From: Candidatus Protochlamydia amoebophila UWE25
Lineage (GTDB): Bacteria > Chlamydiota > Chlamydiia > Chlamydiales > Parachlamydiaceae
Assembly: GCF_000011565.2 (NCBI RefSeq)
Contig: NC_005861.2
Coordinates: 310,001 to 374,000, forward strand
DNA: 64,000 nt
Direction: 5' to 3'
Positions within the stretch are counted from its first letter, which is position 1, and every line of letters begins with the position of its first letter. This document shows, one piece after another, positions 52,687-62,277 of this stretch. The position numbers were made by a program, and so were the translations under genes. The notes under the pieces are model-generated. The model saw nothing but the letters and a program-made list of their open reading frames with translations, was not told where the DNA came from and ran no database searches.

Positions 52687-53503
52687 TGGAATGAATAAAA
52701 CTTTACCAAACCCAGTTTCTGTTTTACCAGCCTTACAAGTTACTCAAATGTCAGTTAATTATGGTAAAACATCAGCTTTATGGGATATTTCTTTAAAAAT
52801 TCCACAAGGAATGTTAGTGGGCATTGTGGGGCCAAATGGAGCAGGTAAAAGTACGCTTATTAAAGCTGTGCTTGGACTAATTCAACCTATTTCTGGACAT
52901 GTAGAATTTTTTGGACAACCACTAAAACAGGTTCGTCAACGGATTGCTTACGTTCCTCAAAAAGAGTCTGTAGATTGGGATTTTCCTGTGACTGTGAAAG
53001 AACTTGTATTAATGGGACGCTATGGACGTTTAGGTTTATGGCGCCGGCCAAGGGAAGCTGATCGAATTGCAGCCGAACATTATTTGAATATTGTAGGAAT
53101 GAGCGCCTATGCAGATCGTCAAATTAGTCAATTATCGGGTGGACAGCAGCAAAGAGTGTTCTTAGCCCGAGCTTTGCTGCAAGAAGCCGATATTTATTTT
53201 ATGGATGAACCTTTTGCTGGAGTGGATTTAACTACAGAAACCGTTATTATACAATTATTACAACAGCTGCGTTTGAAGGGCAAAACGGTTTTTGTTGTTC
53301 ATCATGATTTAAGTACTGTAGAAAGTTATTTTAATTGGGTAATAATGTTAAATATTAGACTTATTACTTGTGGACCTGTCGAAGATGTTTTTATTCCACA
53401 AAATTTGCATGCCACCTATGGGAAAAGCTACGCTTTATTTGATGAAGCTTTAAAACTGTCGTTACAAAAACAAACAGGATTAAAAATTCAGGCTAAGGAA
53501 TAA
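52661..53503 (+). CDS. ytgB: ABC transporter ATP-binding protein for metal uptake
   Basis: The 280-residue ATPase powers the Ytg importer. It has Walker A GPNGAGKST, Q-loop QKESVDW, the ABC signature LSGGQQQR, Walker B IYFMDEP and the H-switch VHHD. Eight to ten extra residues precede the core; the first start (52661) is inside ytgA, while an in-frame ATG at 52691 is an alternative. There is a 1-base gap to ytgCR. Family assignment to the zinc/manganese/iron (TroB/ZnuC) group follows from the neighbours. Confidence 0.93.
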   Translation: MKIFHSISDGMNKTLPNPVSVLPALQVTQMSVNYGKTSALWDISLKIPQGMLVGIVGPNGAGKSTLIKAVLGLIQPISGHVEFFGQPLKQVRQRIAYVPQKESVDWDFPVTVKELVLMGRYGRLGLWRRPREADRIAAEHYLNIVGMSAYADRQISQLSGGQQQRVFLARALLQEADIYFMDEPFAGVDLTTETVIIQLLQQLRLKGKTVFVVHHDLSTVESYFNWVIMLNIRLITCGPVEDVFIPQNLHATYGKSYALFDEALKLSLQKQTGLKIQAKE

Positions 53504-53504
53504 C

Positions 53505-54857
53505 GTGTACTCTCCATTTTCTTTTTTCATTGATCCTGTTTTACGAGCTCCAACGATAGGTTGTATGTTAATGAGTTTAACGGCAAGCATGATTGGAGTT
53601 GTGATTTTTTTACGAAAACAAGTTCTCGCAGGAGAAACGTTATCTCATGCATCTTATCCTGGTGTGATTATAGGAATTTTGTTAGCAGGTTTTTTTTCGG
53701 TAGAAGAAACCGATGAATTACGTTTAGCTTTGTTTACCTTAACAGGAGCTTTTGCAACCTCTTTAGTCGGAGTGGGTTTCGTACAATTTCTCGAAAAAAA
53801 AATAAAAGTGACAAGTGATGCAGCTCTTTGTTTTGTTCTTTCGACTTTTTTTGGGGTGGGGTTGATGCTGACAAGTGAAGTACAATTCACCTATACATCT
53901 TTGTATAAACAGATCTCCACTTATTTGTATGGTCAAGCCGCTACCATGACAGATATTCATATTATGGTTTATGGGAGTTTGTTGCTAGTCGTTATTACGA
54001 TAATCAGCTGGCTTTATAAAGAAATACAAATTTTAACTTTTGATAGACAATATGCAAAAAGCTTAGGTATTCACGTTAGGACAATTGAAATTCTCATTTT
54101 TATCTTACTTACGTTGACGGTTATTATTGGAATTAGGTCTGTGGGTGTAGTTTTGATGTCGGCGATGCTTGTCGCTCCGGCAGTTGCAGCTAGACAATTT
54201 ACAAACAAATTTTCAATGATGCTCATTCTTTCAGGATTTTTTGGATTATTAAGCGGTTTCTTGGGCAATTATCTATCTGTCCAAATAACTGATTTACTTG
54301 CAAGTTATTATCCTTCTTCACGTCTCGTGTTACCAACAGGCCCTATGATTGTCATTGTGGCTTCGTTTATTTGTTTATTAGCCTTATTATTCGCTCCCGA
54401 ACGAGGATTACTGATCCGGCTTATTAGAATTGGTTATTTTCATTATGAATGCACATGCGAAAATTTACTGAAAACAATTTGGAGGTTGAGTCCGGACATT
54501 GTTGTTCGTTTTGACCAGTTAATCAAATATCAGCCTTCTTCGCCTTTATACTTAATATTTGTTTTGCATCGAATGAAACATAATGGATGGATTCAGTTTA
54601 ATAGAGATAATACTTATCAACTGACTCAAGATGGACAATTAAGAGCAGCTAAAATTATACGGTTACATCGTTTATGGGAAGTTTATTTAGTGGAATATTT
54701 AGGGGCACGAACAGAAAGAGTCCATCATAATGCCGAAGAAATGGAACATATTTTAACTCCAGAATTAGAAAAAGAATTAACTGAACTTTTACATGATCCT
54801 AAGCACGATCCTCATAGACAACCTATTCCATCTAAGGAAGGGATGCATGTTGTTTAA
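53505..54857 (+). CDS. ytgCR: Metal ABC permease fused to DtxR-type regulator
   Basis: The first about 290 residues form an ABC-3 family permease with 7-9 hydrophobic helices (GETLSHASYPG and the GIRSVGVVLMSAMLVAPAVAA core). Residues about 310-450 are soluble and match a DtxR/MntR repressor: a winged helix (about 335-375, ending YQLTQDGQLRAAKI) followed by the metal-binding helix RLHRLWEVYLVEYLGA, VHHNAEEMEHILTPELEKEL and HDPHRQPIP. This permease-repressor fusion is known as YtgCR in Chlamydia, where the repressor part (YtgR) is released by cleavage and controls the ytg operon. GTG start with AAGGAATAA upstream. It overlaps ytgD by 11 bases. Confidence 0.92.
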   Translation: MYSPFSFFIDPVLRAPTIGCMLMSLTASMIGVVIFLRKQVLAGETLSHASYPGVIIGILLAGFFSVEETDELRLALFTLTGAFATSLVGVGFVQFLEKKIKVTSDAALCFVLSTFFGVGLMLTSEVQFTYTSLYKQISTYLYGQAATMTDIHIMVYGSLLLVVITIISWLYKEIQILTFDRQYAKSLGIHVRTIEILIFILLTLTVIIGIRSVGVVLMSAMLVAPAVAARQFTNKFSMMLILSGFFGLLSGFLGNYLSVQITDLLASYYPSSRLVLPTGPMIVIVASFICLLALLFAPERGLLIRLIRIGYFHYECTCENLLKTIWRLSPDIVVRFDQLIKYQPSSPLYLIFVLHRMKHNGWIQFNRDNTYQLTQDGQLRAAKIIRLHRLWEVYLVEYLGARTERVHHNAEEMEHILTPELEKELTELLHDPKHDPHRQPIPSKEGMHVV

Positions 54858-55857
54858 TACCTCATTTTATAATCCATACCACGATAAAAATTTTTTGGAG
54901 TTTTTTTGGCAATTGCTAGTTAGACTGATGCAAGGGATAATCGGGCAATTACCTTTCGATCATTTAGTGTCTGATGAAATTCAAATCTTGGTTTTATCTG
55001 GTGTAGCAGCATCATCTGCTCTGATTGGGACTTTTTTGGTACTCAGGCGGATGACTATGTTAGCTAATTCATTGTCGCATACAATCTTGATTGGAATTGT
55101 GCTAGCTTATTTTTTTAGCTCGGCCGCATCTACAAGTGGGCATGGTTTGATTACTATGCAAGCCATGTTGATTGCTTCTTTAGTAACTGGTTTTTTAACA
55201 GCTTTCCTAACAGAGTTTTTGATTAAAACAGGTGGTTTACAAGAAGATGCGAGCGTAGGCCTTGTTTTTACAAGTTTTTTTGCTTTAGGAGTTATTCTTG
55301 TGACTGTTTTAATTCGAGATGCTCATATAGGGACAGAAGCGGTCATGGGTAATGCTGATGCGCTTCATTCAAAAGACATCTATTGGGTTTATCTTGTTTT
55401 AATCATTAATCTTATTTTGATCACTGTTTTTTTTAAGATTTTTCAGTTGACAACTTTTGATCCATATTTAGCTTTTGCACTCGGTTTTTCTCCAAACTTA
55501 TTCAATTATTTATTAATGGCTCAGGTTTCTATTACCTCTATTACAGCATTTCGAGCCATTGGAGTCATTTTAGTTTTAGCTTTTATGACAGGTCCCGTTT
55601 TAACAGCTCGCCTTTTCACTCATCGTCTTCGTACATTGCTGGCTTATGCTGTGTTGATTGGCATATTAACAGCTTTCTCAGGAGTTGCTTTAACAAGACA
55701 TATTTTAACTGTTTATGGAATAGCCTTATCCACGTCTGGCGTTGTCGTTACTTTAATTCTAATGATTTATCTCATTGCTTTAATCATAGCACCTGAGCAA
55801 GGGCTGTTTGTTCGTTGGGTTCAGCATAACAAAATGAGACATTCTGTTTCAGAGTAG
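54847..55857 (+). CDS. ytgD: Metal ABC transporter permease
   Basis: The 336-residue ABC-3 permease has about 8-9 hydrophobic helices, with MTMLANSLSHTILIGIVLA (in part), the AFRAIGVILVLAFMTGPVLTARL core and IAPEQGLFVRW at the end. It pairs with YtgC to form the heterodimeric channel. I chose the ATG at 54847, which follows AAGGAAGGG at a good distance; an upstream in-frame start at 54793 lies inside ytgCR and adds a segment that does not look like the family. The 11-base overlap implies coupling. No regulator domain is attached to this copy. Confidence 0.92.
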   Translation: MLFNTSFYNPYHDKNFLEFFWQLLVRLMQGIIGQLPFDHLVSDEIQILVLSGVAASSALIGTFLVLRRMTMLANSLSHTILIGIVLAYFFSSAASTSGHGLITMQAMLIASLVTGFLTAFLTEFLIKTGGLQEDASVGLVFTSFFALGVILVTVLIRDAHIGTEAVMGNADALHSKDIYWVYLVLIINLILITVFFKIFQLTTFDPYLAFALGFSPNLFNYLLMAQVSITSITAFRAIGVILVLAFMTGPVLTARLFTHRLRTLLAYAVLIGILTAFSGVALTRHILTVYGIALSTSGVVVTLILMIYLIALIIAPEQGLFVRWVQHNKMRHSVSE

Positions 55858-55885
55858 TGTATTATCAAATAACAAGAGAGGTTCA

Positions 55886-55913
55886 TTGACTTTTTCGTAC
55901 AGCTTGCTATACT
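55886..55913 (+). promoter_or_regulatory. Promoter upstream of dxr
   Basis: TTGACT (55886-55891) and TATACT (55908-55913) are 16 bp apart, each 5/6 of the consensus, and lie 28 bp upstream of the dxr ATG. It suggests that dxr-rseP can be transcribed independently of the ytg operon. Confidence 0.6.
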
Positions 55914-55940
55914 AGCAAAATATTAAAAAAAGAATCGAAG

Positions 55941-57095
55941 ATGAAACATATTGCCATTTTAGGTAGCACAGGCTCAATTGGAAAAAACACTTTGCAAGTG
56001 GCTCGCCATTTGAAAGAACGGATTAAAGTCGTCGCGATTGCTGCTCGAGAAAATATTGATTTATTAGAGGCTCAATCGAAAGAATTTTGTCCTGATATTA
56101 TTGCTGTTTTTAATAATGCTAAGGCTTATGAATTACAAAAGCGTTTGCCAGGAAAAACGGTATTGGCAGGGATGGAAGGTCTATTAGCTGCTGCTTCTTA
56201 TTCTGAGGCAGATCTTGTTATTTCCGCTATGACTGGGACAATGGGGCTTCAACCTACTATTGAAGCCATTAAAGCAGGAAAAGATGTTGGTTTAGCGAAT
56301 AAAGAGGCTCTCGTCTCTGGCGGCGCAATAATCATGAAATTAGTAAAAGAGAAAAACATTAATCTTTTACCGATCGATAGCGAACATAGCGCCATTTTTC
56401 AATGTTTAAATGGAGAGGCTCTTAAGTCAGTCCAGCGTATTATTTTGACCTCTTCTGGAGGACCTTTTAGAACTTGGACTCAAGAACAATTAGAAACTGT
56501 AACAGTTGAGCAAGCTCTAAATCATCCAACTTGGAGTATGGGGCCTAAAGTCACAATTGATTCATCAACTTTAATGAACAAGGGTTTAGAGGTTATTGAG
56601 GCATTTTGGTTATTTGATGTATCGCCAGAACAAATTGATGTTATTGTTCATCCCCAAAGTATTATTCATAGTCTTGTGGAATTTTGCGACGGTTCTATGT
56701 TGGCTCAAATGAGCGAGCCAAACATGATTGTTCCCATTCAATATTCGCTGACGTATCCTGACCGAGCTCCGGGTCTCTTTAAGCCATTTGATTTTATGAA
56801 AAATAGTAAATTAGAATTTTTTGAGCCCAATAAAAAAACTTTCCGTTGTTTAGCTCTTGCTTATGAAGCATTGAAATGCGGAGGGACTCTTCCGTGTTAT
56901 ATGAATGCTGCCAATGAAGTGCTCGTAGAGCGTTTTTTAAAAGGGGAATTGAGCTGGAAAAATATTGGAATTCAATTAGAAAAACTTATGGATCAACATG
57001 CATCGATTTCGGTTGATTCTTTAGAAACGATTTTAGCAGTAGATGCTCTTGCTCGGGAAGAGGCTGCAAGGTCTAAACTAATATCAACGAAATAG
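55941..57095 (+). CDS. dxr: 1-deoxy-D-xylulose 5-phosphate reductoisomerase
   Basis: Dxr makes methylerythritol phosphate from DXP with NADPH, the committed step of the non-mevalonate pathway. The 384-residue product has the nucleotide-binding GSTGSIGKNTLQV, the GLANKEALVSGG segment, the metal/substrate region IDSEHSAIFQCL, SSGGPFRTW, HPTWSMGPKVTIDSSTLMNKGLEVIEA (in part) and VHPQSIIHSLVE. Length is normal. It follows ytgD by 83 bp and precedes rseP by 48 bp, the order known in Chlamydia. Confidence 0.97.
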   Translation: MKHIAILGSTGSIGKNTLQVARHLKERIKVVAIAARENIDLLEAQSKEFCPDIIAVFNNAKAYELQKRLPGKTVLAGMEGLLAAASYSEADLVISAMTGTMGLQPTIEAIKAGKDVGLANKEALVSGGAIIMKLVKEKNINLLPIDSEHSAIFQCLNGEALKSVQRIILTSSGGPFRTWTQEQLETVTVEQALNHPTWSMGPKVTIDSSTLMNKGLEVIEAFWLFDVSPEQIDVIVHPQSIIHSLVEFCDGSMLAQMSEPNMIVPIQYSLTYPDRAPGLFKPFDFMKNSKLEFFEPNKKTFRCLALAYEALKCGGTLPCYMNAANEVLVERFLKGELSWKNIGIQLEKLMDQHASISVDSLETILAVDALAREEAARSKLISTK

Positions 57096-57143
57096 ATATT
57101 TTCGATTGATATAACCCGTTTTTAATATAAGGTTTGTATTATT

Positions 57144-59105
57144 ATGGTTGTCAGTATTCTTTATGTGATCTTAGCTATTCTAGGCTTAAGCTTTTTGATT
57201 TTTATCCATGAATTAGGCCATTACTATATGGCTCGTCGATTGGGAATGAAAGTAGAGACTTTTTCGATTGGCTTCGGAAGACCTATTTATTCGTGGGAAA
57301 GAGATGGTGTCAAATGGCAAGTTGGTTGGTTGTTATTTGGAGGTTATGTCAAAATTGCTGGCATGGATATCTCTGATCAAAAAGACCTTTATGACATCCA
57401 AGATGGTTTTTTTGGAAAAAGCCCATGGGATAGAATTAAAGTAGCTTTTATGGGCCCTTTCGTGAACATCGTATTTGCATTGTTAGCCTTTAGTGCTCTT
57501 TGGTTGGCCGGTGGGCGTGAGAAAAAATTTAGTGAATATACTAGTAAAATTGGTTGGATAGATCCGAAATCTGAATTATATGTAAAAGGAGTTCGACCTG
57601 GTGATGAAATTACAAGTTACAACGGACAAATTTTTCAAGGCTCAAAAGACCATTTGTCAGCCCCAATGACTTCAACGAGTGATATTGAAATAGCTGGTAA
57701 TTATGTCAATTTTATGACAAAAGAAAAAACTCCTTTTCGTTATACTGTCAAAACATATCCTCATCCTAGTGCTCTTGAAAAAGACATTTTGACAGCCGGA
57801 ATTTTGAATTCTGCTAATTATGTTGTGTATGATCGTTTCTCTAATGGGGAAGAAAATCCATTGCCAGAAGGGTCTCCTATGAAATATAGCGGAATTGAAT
57901 ATGGCGATCGAATTGTTTGGATAGATGGCTTACCAGTTTATTCCCTTCAACAACTTTCTCATATTTTAAATGATTCTAAGGCATTGGTGACTATCCAACG
58001 CGGACAAGAAACACTTTTGCGTCGTATCCCTAGAATTCGTGTGGAAGAACTTAAGCTGGATTCAGAAGTAAGGGAAGAATTGATCGATTGGCAATTTGAA
58101 GCAGAATTAAACGGAACAAAAATTCAAAAATTATTTACGATTCCTTACAACCTTAACAATGAATGTGTAGTGGAAGGTTTTGTGAAATTTATCGATAAGG
58201 AAAAAGAGTTAGAGGCATTTCCTTCTAATCCGTTTTCAATTTTGGAAACTCCTTTAGAAGTAGGGGATATTATTTTAGCTGTAGATGGTATTCAAGTGAG
58301 CTATTCATTTGAAATTTTATCTCGACTACAACAAAAACGAGTCAACGTGATTGTCGAGCGTTCGAAACAGCCTACTTTAGTTCCTTCATGGAAATTAGCT
58401 GATCAGCTTTTTGATGAAGAATTTAACCCAAACGATTTAGAAAAACTTGTTTCTCAAATAGGTTTAACAAATGAACCTAAATCTATCGGAAACCTTTATT
58501 TACTCGACCCAATTGTACCAAAAATGCGAAAGAATTTTGATTTAAATGAAGAAAGTCAAGTCGCATTTATTGCAGAATTAGAAGCGCAACGTAAAGAAAT
58601 TGAAAGTATTGAAGATCCTGAAAAAAGAGCCCATGCCCGACTTTTACTTGAAAATAGAGATAATCAACTACTTTTAGGACTACCTGCTGTCAAGGATAAA
58701 TCAGTTAATTACAACCCTAATCCTTTAGTTTTATTTAACAAGGTATTCGAAGAAATTTGGCATACCCTGAAAGCTTTATTTACAGGATCTTTAAATCCGA
58801 AATGGATGAGCGGTCCGATTGGGATTGTGCAAGTTGTCCACGATCATTCCATGGTTAGTTGGAAAGAAGCAGTATTTTGGTTAGGAGCAATTAGCTTGAA
58901 TCTAGGCTTTTTAAATCTTTTACCTTTACCAGTATTAGACGGAGGAACTATTTGCTTTGCTCTTTATGAATTGATCACAGGGCGTCGCTTAAAATCTAAA
59001 ACAATAGAAAAATTGATCATTCCATTTGCCATTTTGTTAATCGGATTTTTTATTTTTCTAACTTATCATGATTTAAGTCGACTTCTTCATACTTTCTTCC
59101 ATTAG
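57144..59105 (+). CDS. rseP: Site-2 intramembrane zinc protease RseP
   Basis: RseP cuts anti-sigma factors and signal peptides within the membrane. The 653-residue product has the zinc motif IHELGH (His22, Glu23, His26) in the first helix, a FGGYVKIAGMD strand region, two PDZ-like units (around 160-190 and 225-290, with DRIVWIDGLPVYSLQQL), and the C-terminal NLLPLPVLDGG motif in the last helices. It is longer than E. coli RseP (450) because of an enlarged periplasmic part with a coiled, charged segment near 470-520; chlamydial homologues are also long. Confidence 0.94.
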   Translation: MVVSILYVILAILGLSFLIFIHELGHYYMARRLGMKVETFSIGFGRPIYSWERDGVKWQVGWLLFGGYVKIAGMDISDQKDLYDIQDGFFGKSPWDRIKVAFMGPFVNIVFALLAFSALWLAGGREKKFSEYTSKIGWIDPKSELYVKGVRPGDEITSYNGQIFQGSKDHLSAPMTSTSDIEIAGNYVNFMTKEKTPFRYTVKTYPHPSALEKDILTAGILNSANYVVYDRFSNGEENPLPEGSPMKYSGIEYGDRIVWIDGLPVYSLQQLSHILNDSKALVTIQRGQETLLRRIPRIRVEELKLDSEVREELIDWQFEAELNGTKIQKLFTIPYNLNNECVVEGFVKFIDKEKELEAFPSNPFSILETPLEVGDIILAVDGIQVSYSFEILSRLQQKRVNVIVERSKQPTLVPSWKLADQLFDEEFNPNDLEKLVSQIGLTNEPKSIGNLYLLDPIVPKMRKNFDLNEESQVAFIAELEAQRKEIESIEDPEKRAHARLLLENRDNQLLLGLPAVKDKSVNYNPNPLVLFNKVFEEIWHTLKALFTGSLNPKWMSGPIGIVQVVHDHSMVSWKEAVFWLGAISLNLGFLNLLPLPVLDGGTICFALYELITGRRLKSKTIEKLIIPFAILLIGFFIFLTYHDLSRLLHTFFH

Positions 59106-59504
59106 AATCTATACGCAAAGGCAAGCCATTAAGGCTTGCCTTTGAATTCACTAAAATCTACTTGCTCTCTTACTTTTTATTCAAAAATTAAGGTTTCTCC
59201 AAGTGGGAAAACCGCGAGCTTTTATCCCTACTGTTTATCATTTTATGCTGAATATATGGGGAATAAGCTAATAATTTAAAACGAACCAATTTTTTTAATC
59301 CTAGTCTATCAATTTTTACGGTTAAAGATTACATGTTAACTGAAAGAAAAGGTTTAAAAAAGAGCGCATTAAGGACTAATCAGTCAAAGAGACTTCGGTA
59401 AAAATTTTTATCAGCTGCAATTTTCAACTTAAAAATGTAAAAATACTTCAAATCAATATTTTTTTGATTATGATAAAATTTTTTAAACTTGATAAAATAT
59501 CATC
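59106..59504. other. Intergenic gap between rseP and the APC permease
   Basis: It starts with the hairpin listed next and continues as AT-rich sequence with no gene. No ribosome binding site of note precedes the ATG at 59505. No strong promoter was identified. Confidence 0.4.
59116..59144 (+). terminator. Hairpin after rseP
   Basis: A perfect 12-bp stem (59116-59127 with 59133-59144) with an ATTAA loop lies 11 bp after the rseP stop. It lacks a clear T-tract but by position probably ends the mrp-to-rseP transcripts. Confidence 0.6.
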
Positions 59505-61316
59505 ATGCAAACATCAATTACTAAAAGACCTCGCAACGTTGGCCCCTTTCAAGCAGCAGCTCTCTTATATGGAGACTGGGGAACAAGTAAAGCTTATGTC
59601 ATTGGATTGGCATTTGCGATAGCAGGTTATAGTTCATTTTGGCTGATTTTAGCTGTTTGTGTGTTAATTGCTTTTGTAGGAATTAACTATATTACGATTT
59701 GTAAATTTAGCCCCACAGGAGGGGGAGTTTATGCTTCAGCGAGAAGGAAATCGGAAGTATTGGCTCTAATAGGAGCTTTTTTTTTAATTGCTGATTATCT
59801 CATTACTGCAGGACTAAGTTCTTTATCCTGTTTTGAATACCTGGGTGTAGAGCATCCCGCTTATTGGGCAATCGGCTCTATTGTATGCATTGGAGCTTTT
59901 AATTTTTTTGGGCCGCGCCATACAGGTAATCTTGCCTTAGGAATTGCTGTTTTTACTTTTATAACAGTTCTTATTTTAGCCCTTTTGTCTCTCCCTTTTT
60001 TGAAAGATGCGATTGATTCTATCAAACCTCTTGAAGGGGGGATTCTCAAAAACTGGAATAGCTTTGTGGGAATTATTGTTGCATTATCGGGTGTAGAGGC
60101 CATCGCTAATACAACAGGTGTGATGAAGCTTGATTTAGGCAGTACAGATGCTCATCCTTCAGTCCATCAGACATCTAAAAAAGCTATTTTATGGGTCATG
60201 ATCGAAGTTTGTCTTTTTACAGGCCTATTTGGCCTTGCCATGAATGCAATTCCACATTTACAGTTTATTGATGGTCATATTGTGACACCTGATGGAACCA
60301 ATATTCGTGATGCGATGCTTCGTTATATGGGAAATTATTTTGTAACGAATCAATGGGGATCTGAATCGATTGGTTATTTTGTTGGTTATGCTATTAGCTT
60401 AGCTTTTGCCATTTTGCTCCTTTCCGCGGTTAATACAGCTATTAATGCACTGATTTCATTAATGTTTGTGATGTCTCGTGATGGAGAAATGCCTGCTGTA
60501 TTTCAAAAACTTAATGCCTTTGGAGTTCCTATTGTTCCACTCTTAATTGCAACAGGTGCTGCTTCGTTTGTTCTTATTTTTGTACATGATGTTGCTGCTT
60601 TAGCGGATCTTTATGCTGTGGGATTTGTAGGAGCCATTGCGACTAATTTAGGCGTTAATGCTTATGATTCCACAATTCCCATGAGTAAATGGGAGAGAAG
60701 TTTCATGTCGTTAACATTTTTTGTGATGATTATCATTGAAATCACTCTTTTGATAGATAAACCTAACGCTCGCTTTTTTGCGATTTATATCATGGCTGTT
60801 GGTTTAGTGTTACGCGCATTGGTGATTGAACATCGGCAAAAACAGTGGGCATCAAAAAAGGTGACCCTAAAGCATGCTTCACTATACACTGATGATACGC
60901 GAGCTTCTTTACATCATGGAGCAATTTTATGCGCTGTTAGAACTATAGGCAAAACGTTAAATTTTTCTCTTCAAGAAGCCAAAAAACAGGGGCAACCTCT
61001 TTATATCTTGTTTATTAGGGAACAAAAAATTGTGACAGATGAAGATAAAAATCGGACTTGGCTTGATGATCATGAGGCTTGCCGAATTTTTGATTATGCA
61101 AAAGAAAGCTCTCATGAAATGACAATTAAATTTTTTTATGTTGTGAGTGCTTCACCTGTTAACTCAATTGTCGATATGGCCGAAAAACTGCAAGTGTCTA
61201 GAATTATTTTAGGTAGGCCGCGACACAGTACGTTGCTACAGATGCTCAGAGGTAATATTGTGCAAGAAGTTTCTGAAGTTCTTACCCCCAATATTGACCT
61301 TTTAGTTATCTCTTAA
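59505..61316 (+). CDS. APC-family amino acid permease with C-terminal USP-like domain
   Basis: The 603-residue product has about 12 hydrophobic helices (about 15-445) typical of the amino acid-polyamine-organocation superfamily, including ALLYGDWGTSKAYVIGLA and the SPTGGGVYASARRKS loop. The C-terminal 130 residues are soluble and resemble a universal stress protein domain, ending in the nucleotide-loop pattern LGRPRHSTLLQMLRGNI and DLLVIS. Similar permease-USP proteins exist in other bacteria. The substrate cannot be read; amino acid uptake from the host is a reasonable guess. It stands alone with AT-rich flanks on both sides. Confidence 0.85.
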   Translation: MQTSITKRPRNVGPFQAAALLYGDWGTSKAYVIGLAFAIAGYSSFWLILAVCVLIAFVGINYITICKFSPTGGGVYASARRKSEVLALIGAFFLIADYLITAGLSSLSCFEYLGVEHPAYWAIGSIVCIGAFNFFGPRHTGNLALGIAVFTFITVLILALLSLPFLKDAIDSIKPLEGGILKNWNSFVGIIVALSGVEAIANTTGVMKLDLGSTDAHPSVHQTSKKAILWVMIEVCLFTGLFGLAMNAIPHLQFIDGHIVTPDGTNIRDAMLRYMGNYFVTNQWGSESIGYFVGYAISLAFAILLLSAVNTAINALISLMFVMSRDGEMPAVFQKLNAFGVPIVPLLIATGAASFVLIFVHDVAALADLYAVGFVGAIATNLGVNAYDSTIPMSKWERSFMSLTFFVMIIIEITLLIDKPNARFFAIYIMAVGLVLRALVIEHRQKQWASKKVTLKHASLYTDDTRASLHHGAILCAVRTIGKTLNFSLQEAKKQGQPLYILFIREQKIVTDEDKNRTWLDDHEACRIFDYAKESSHEMTIKFFYVVSASPVNSIVDMAEKLQVSRIILGRPRHSTLLQMLRGNIVQEVSEVLTPNIDLLVIS

Positions 61317-61668
61317 AGTTTCGATATTCATTTAAATAAGTATTTTTTGTAAAATCCATTTTTAGATAGTTAATCCTAGAATTTGATTCTTCTCAAGAAA
61401 CTCTATACAATTAAATATTTCTTGTTTGAAACATCTTTATCAGACTTTCTTATTTAAATATGGTCCACTTGCGATTCTCTCCTCAAATTAATCCTATTAG
61501 CCTGATTTTTGGAGACTGCAGTTTCTTATTCGTGAAGCTAATTTATTTTATTTTGATAAAGCATAAGTTCCAAATAGGATAGGAATAATTAAAGTTACAA
61601 GTGTTTAAAAAGAATGCTATCAACTTGAATTTTTGGGTTTTTAGGCAACCATTGACAACAGGCAATGT
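61317..61668. other. Intergenic gap after the APC permease
   Basis: No gene, clear hairpin or repeat was recognised in this AT-rich stretch. It may include the 3' flank of the decayed IS element that follows. Confidence 0.4.
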
Positions 61669-62277
61669 TATTCTGCTAAATTGATCGATGGCTTTTTAAG
61701 TTGATGAGTATAAGCGGGCAATCCCAGCCAATAATTAATTAAAAAATTTCCGGCATTTCTGTGGTATATCTGTTCAATGAGAAATATTTTTTAATGGATC
61801 ATTGACCGTTGCAAAGATAGCTCGTTTTCTAAGAATTTTGTCTGACAACTTCATGAACTTCTGATTTAGTTCTTATGGTCGCCAATCGTTCAAGACCTTG
61901 TTTCAAAAATCCCTTTGAAAGCTCTTTCGAAATAACCCCCTTATCACCCAATAGTTTCCCAAAAACCCCTTTCGACAAAGTTTTGGCAATAGAGACATCA
62001 GCAACATGTCTAGTTAATCCGAAAAATCATCCTGAAGTTGTTTTTTCTTTTTGCCAAACCTTTGAAGACTTTGCTTCTTTTCATGCGTTTATTATAGCAA
62101 ACATCTATCGACGGAAAATCAATAAAAGCAATTCCTGTGATTTTTCCTCTTCTGTCTAAAAAATAAGCAAATAAAGGAACAAAAGGTTCTTCTCTAAATA
62201 AACAAAGCGACTGGTGCTCATTGAGTTTGGAAATTTTTTGCCTAAGTAGTTAATAACATATTCAAAAGACATTGCTT
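61669..62277 (-). pseudogene. Decayed IS982-family transposase
   Basis: Reading the minus strand in changing frames recovers a transposase in order. First comes KKFPNSMSTSRFVYLEKNLL (about 62240-62180), then GKITGIAFID and CYNKRMKRSKVFKGLAKRK (about 62150-62045). After a stop in the conserved Trp position comes FFGLTRHVADVS, then FGKLLGDKGVISKELSKGF, then RAIFATVNDPLKNIS, and finally THQLKKPSINLAE. This is the IS982 pattern (TGI.FIDS, VCHNKRI, KVFKGLA, GWFFGFKLH, GDKGYIS, RA.IET.ND.LKNI, PKKPSINL). Several stops, frameshifts and an internal deletion make it non-functional. Terminal inverted repeats were not identified. Confidence 0.8.

Noticed and set aside
61875-62159. Plus-strand frame of 94 codons
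   Set aside because: It lies antisense to the decayed IS982 transposase, whose motifs are clearly on the minus strand.
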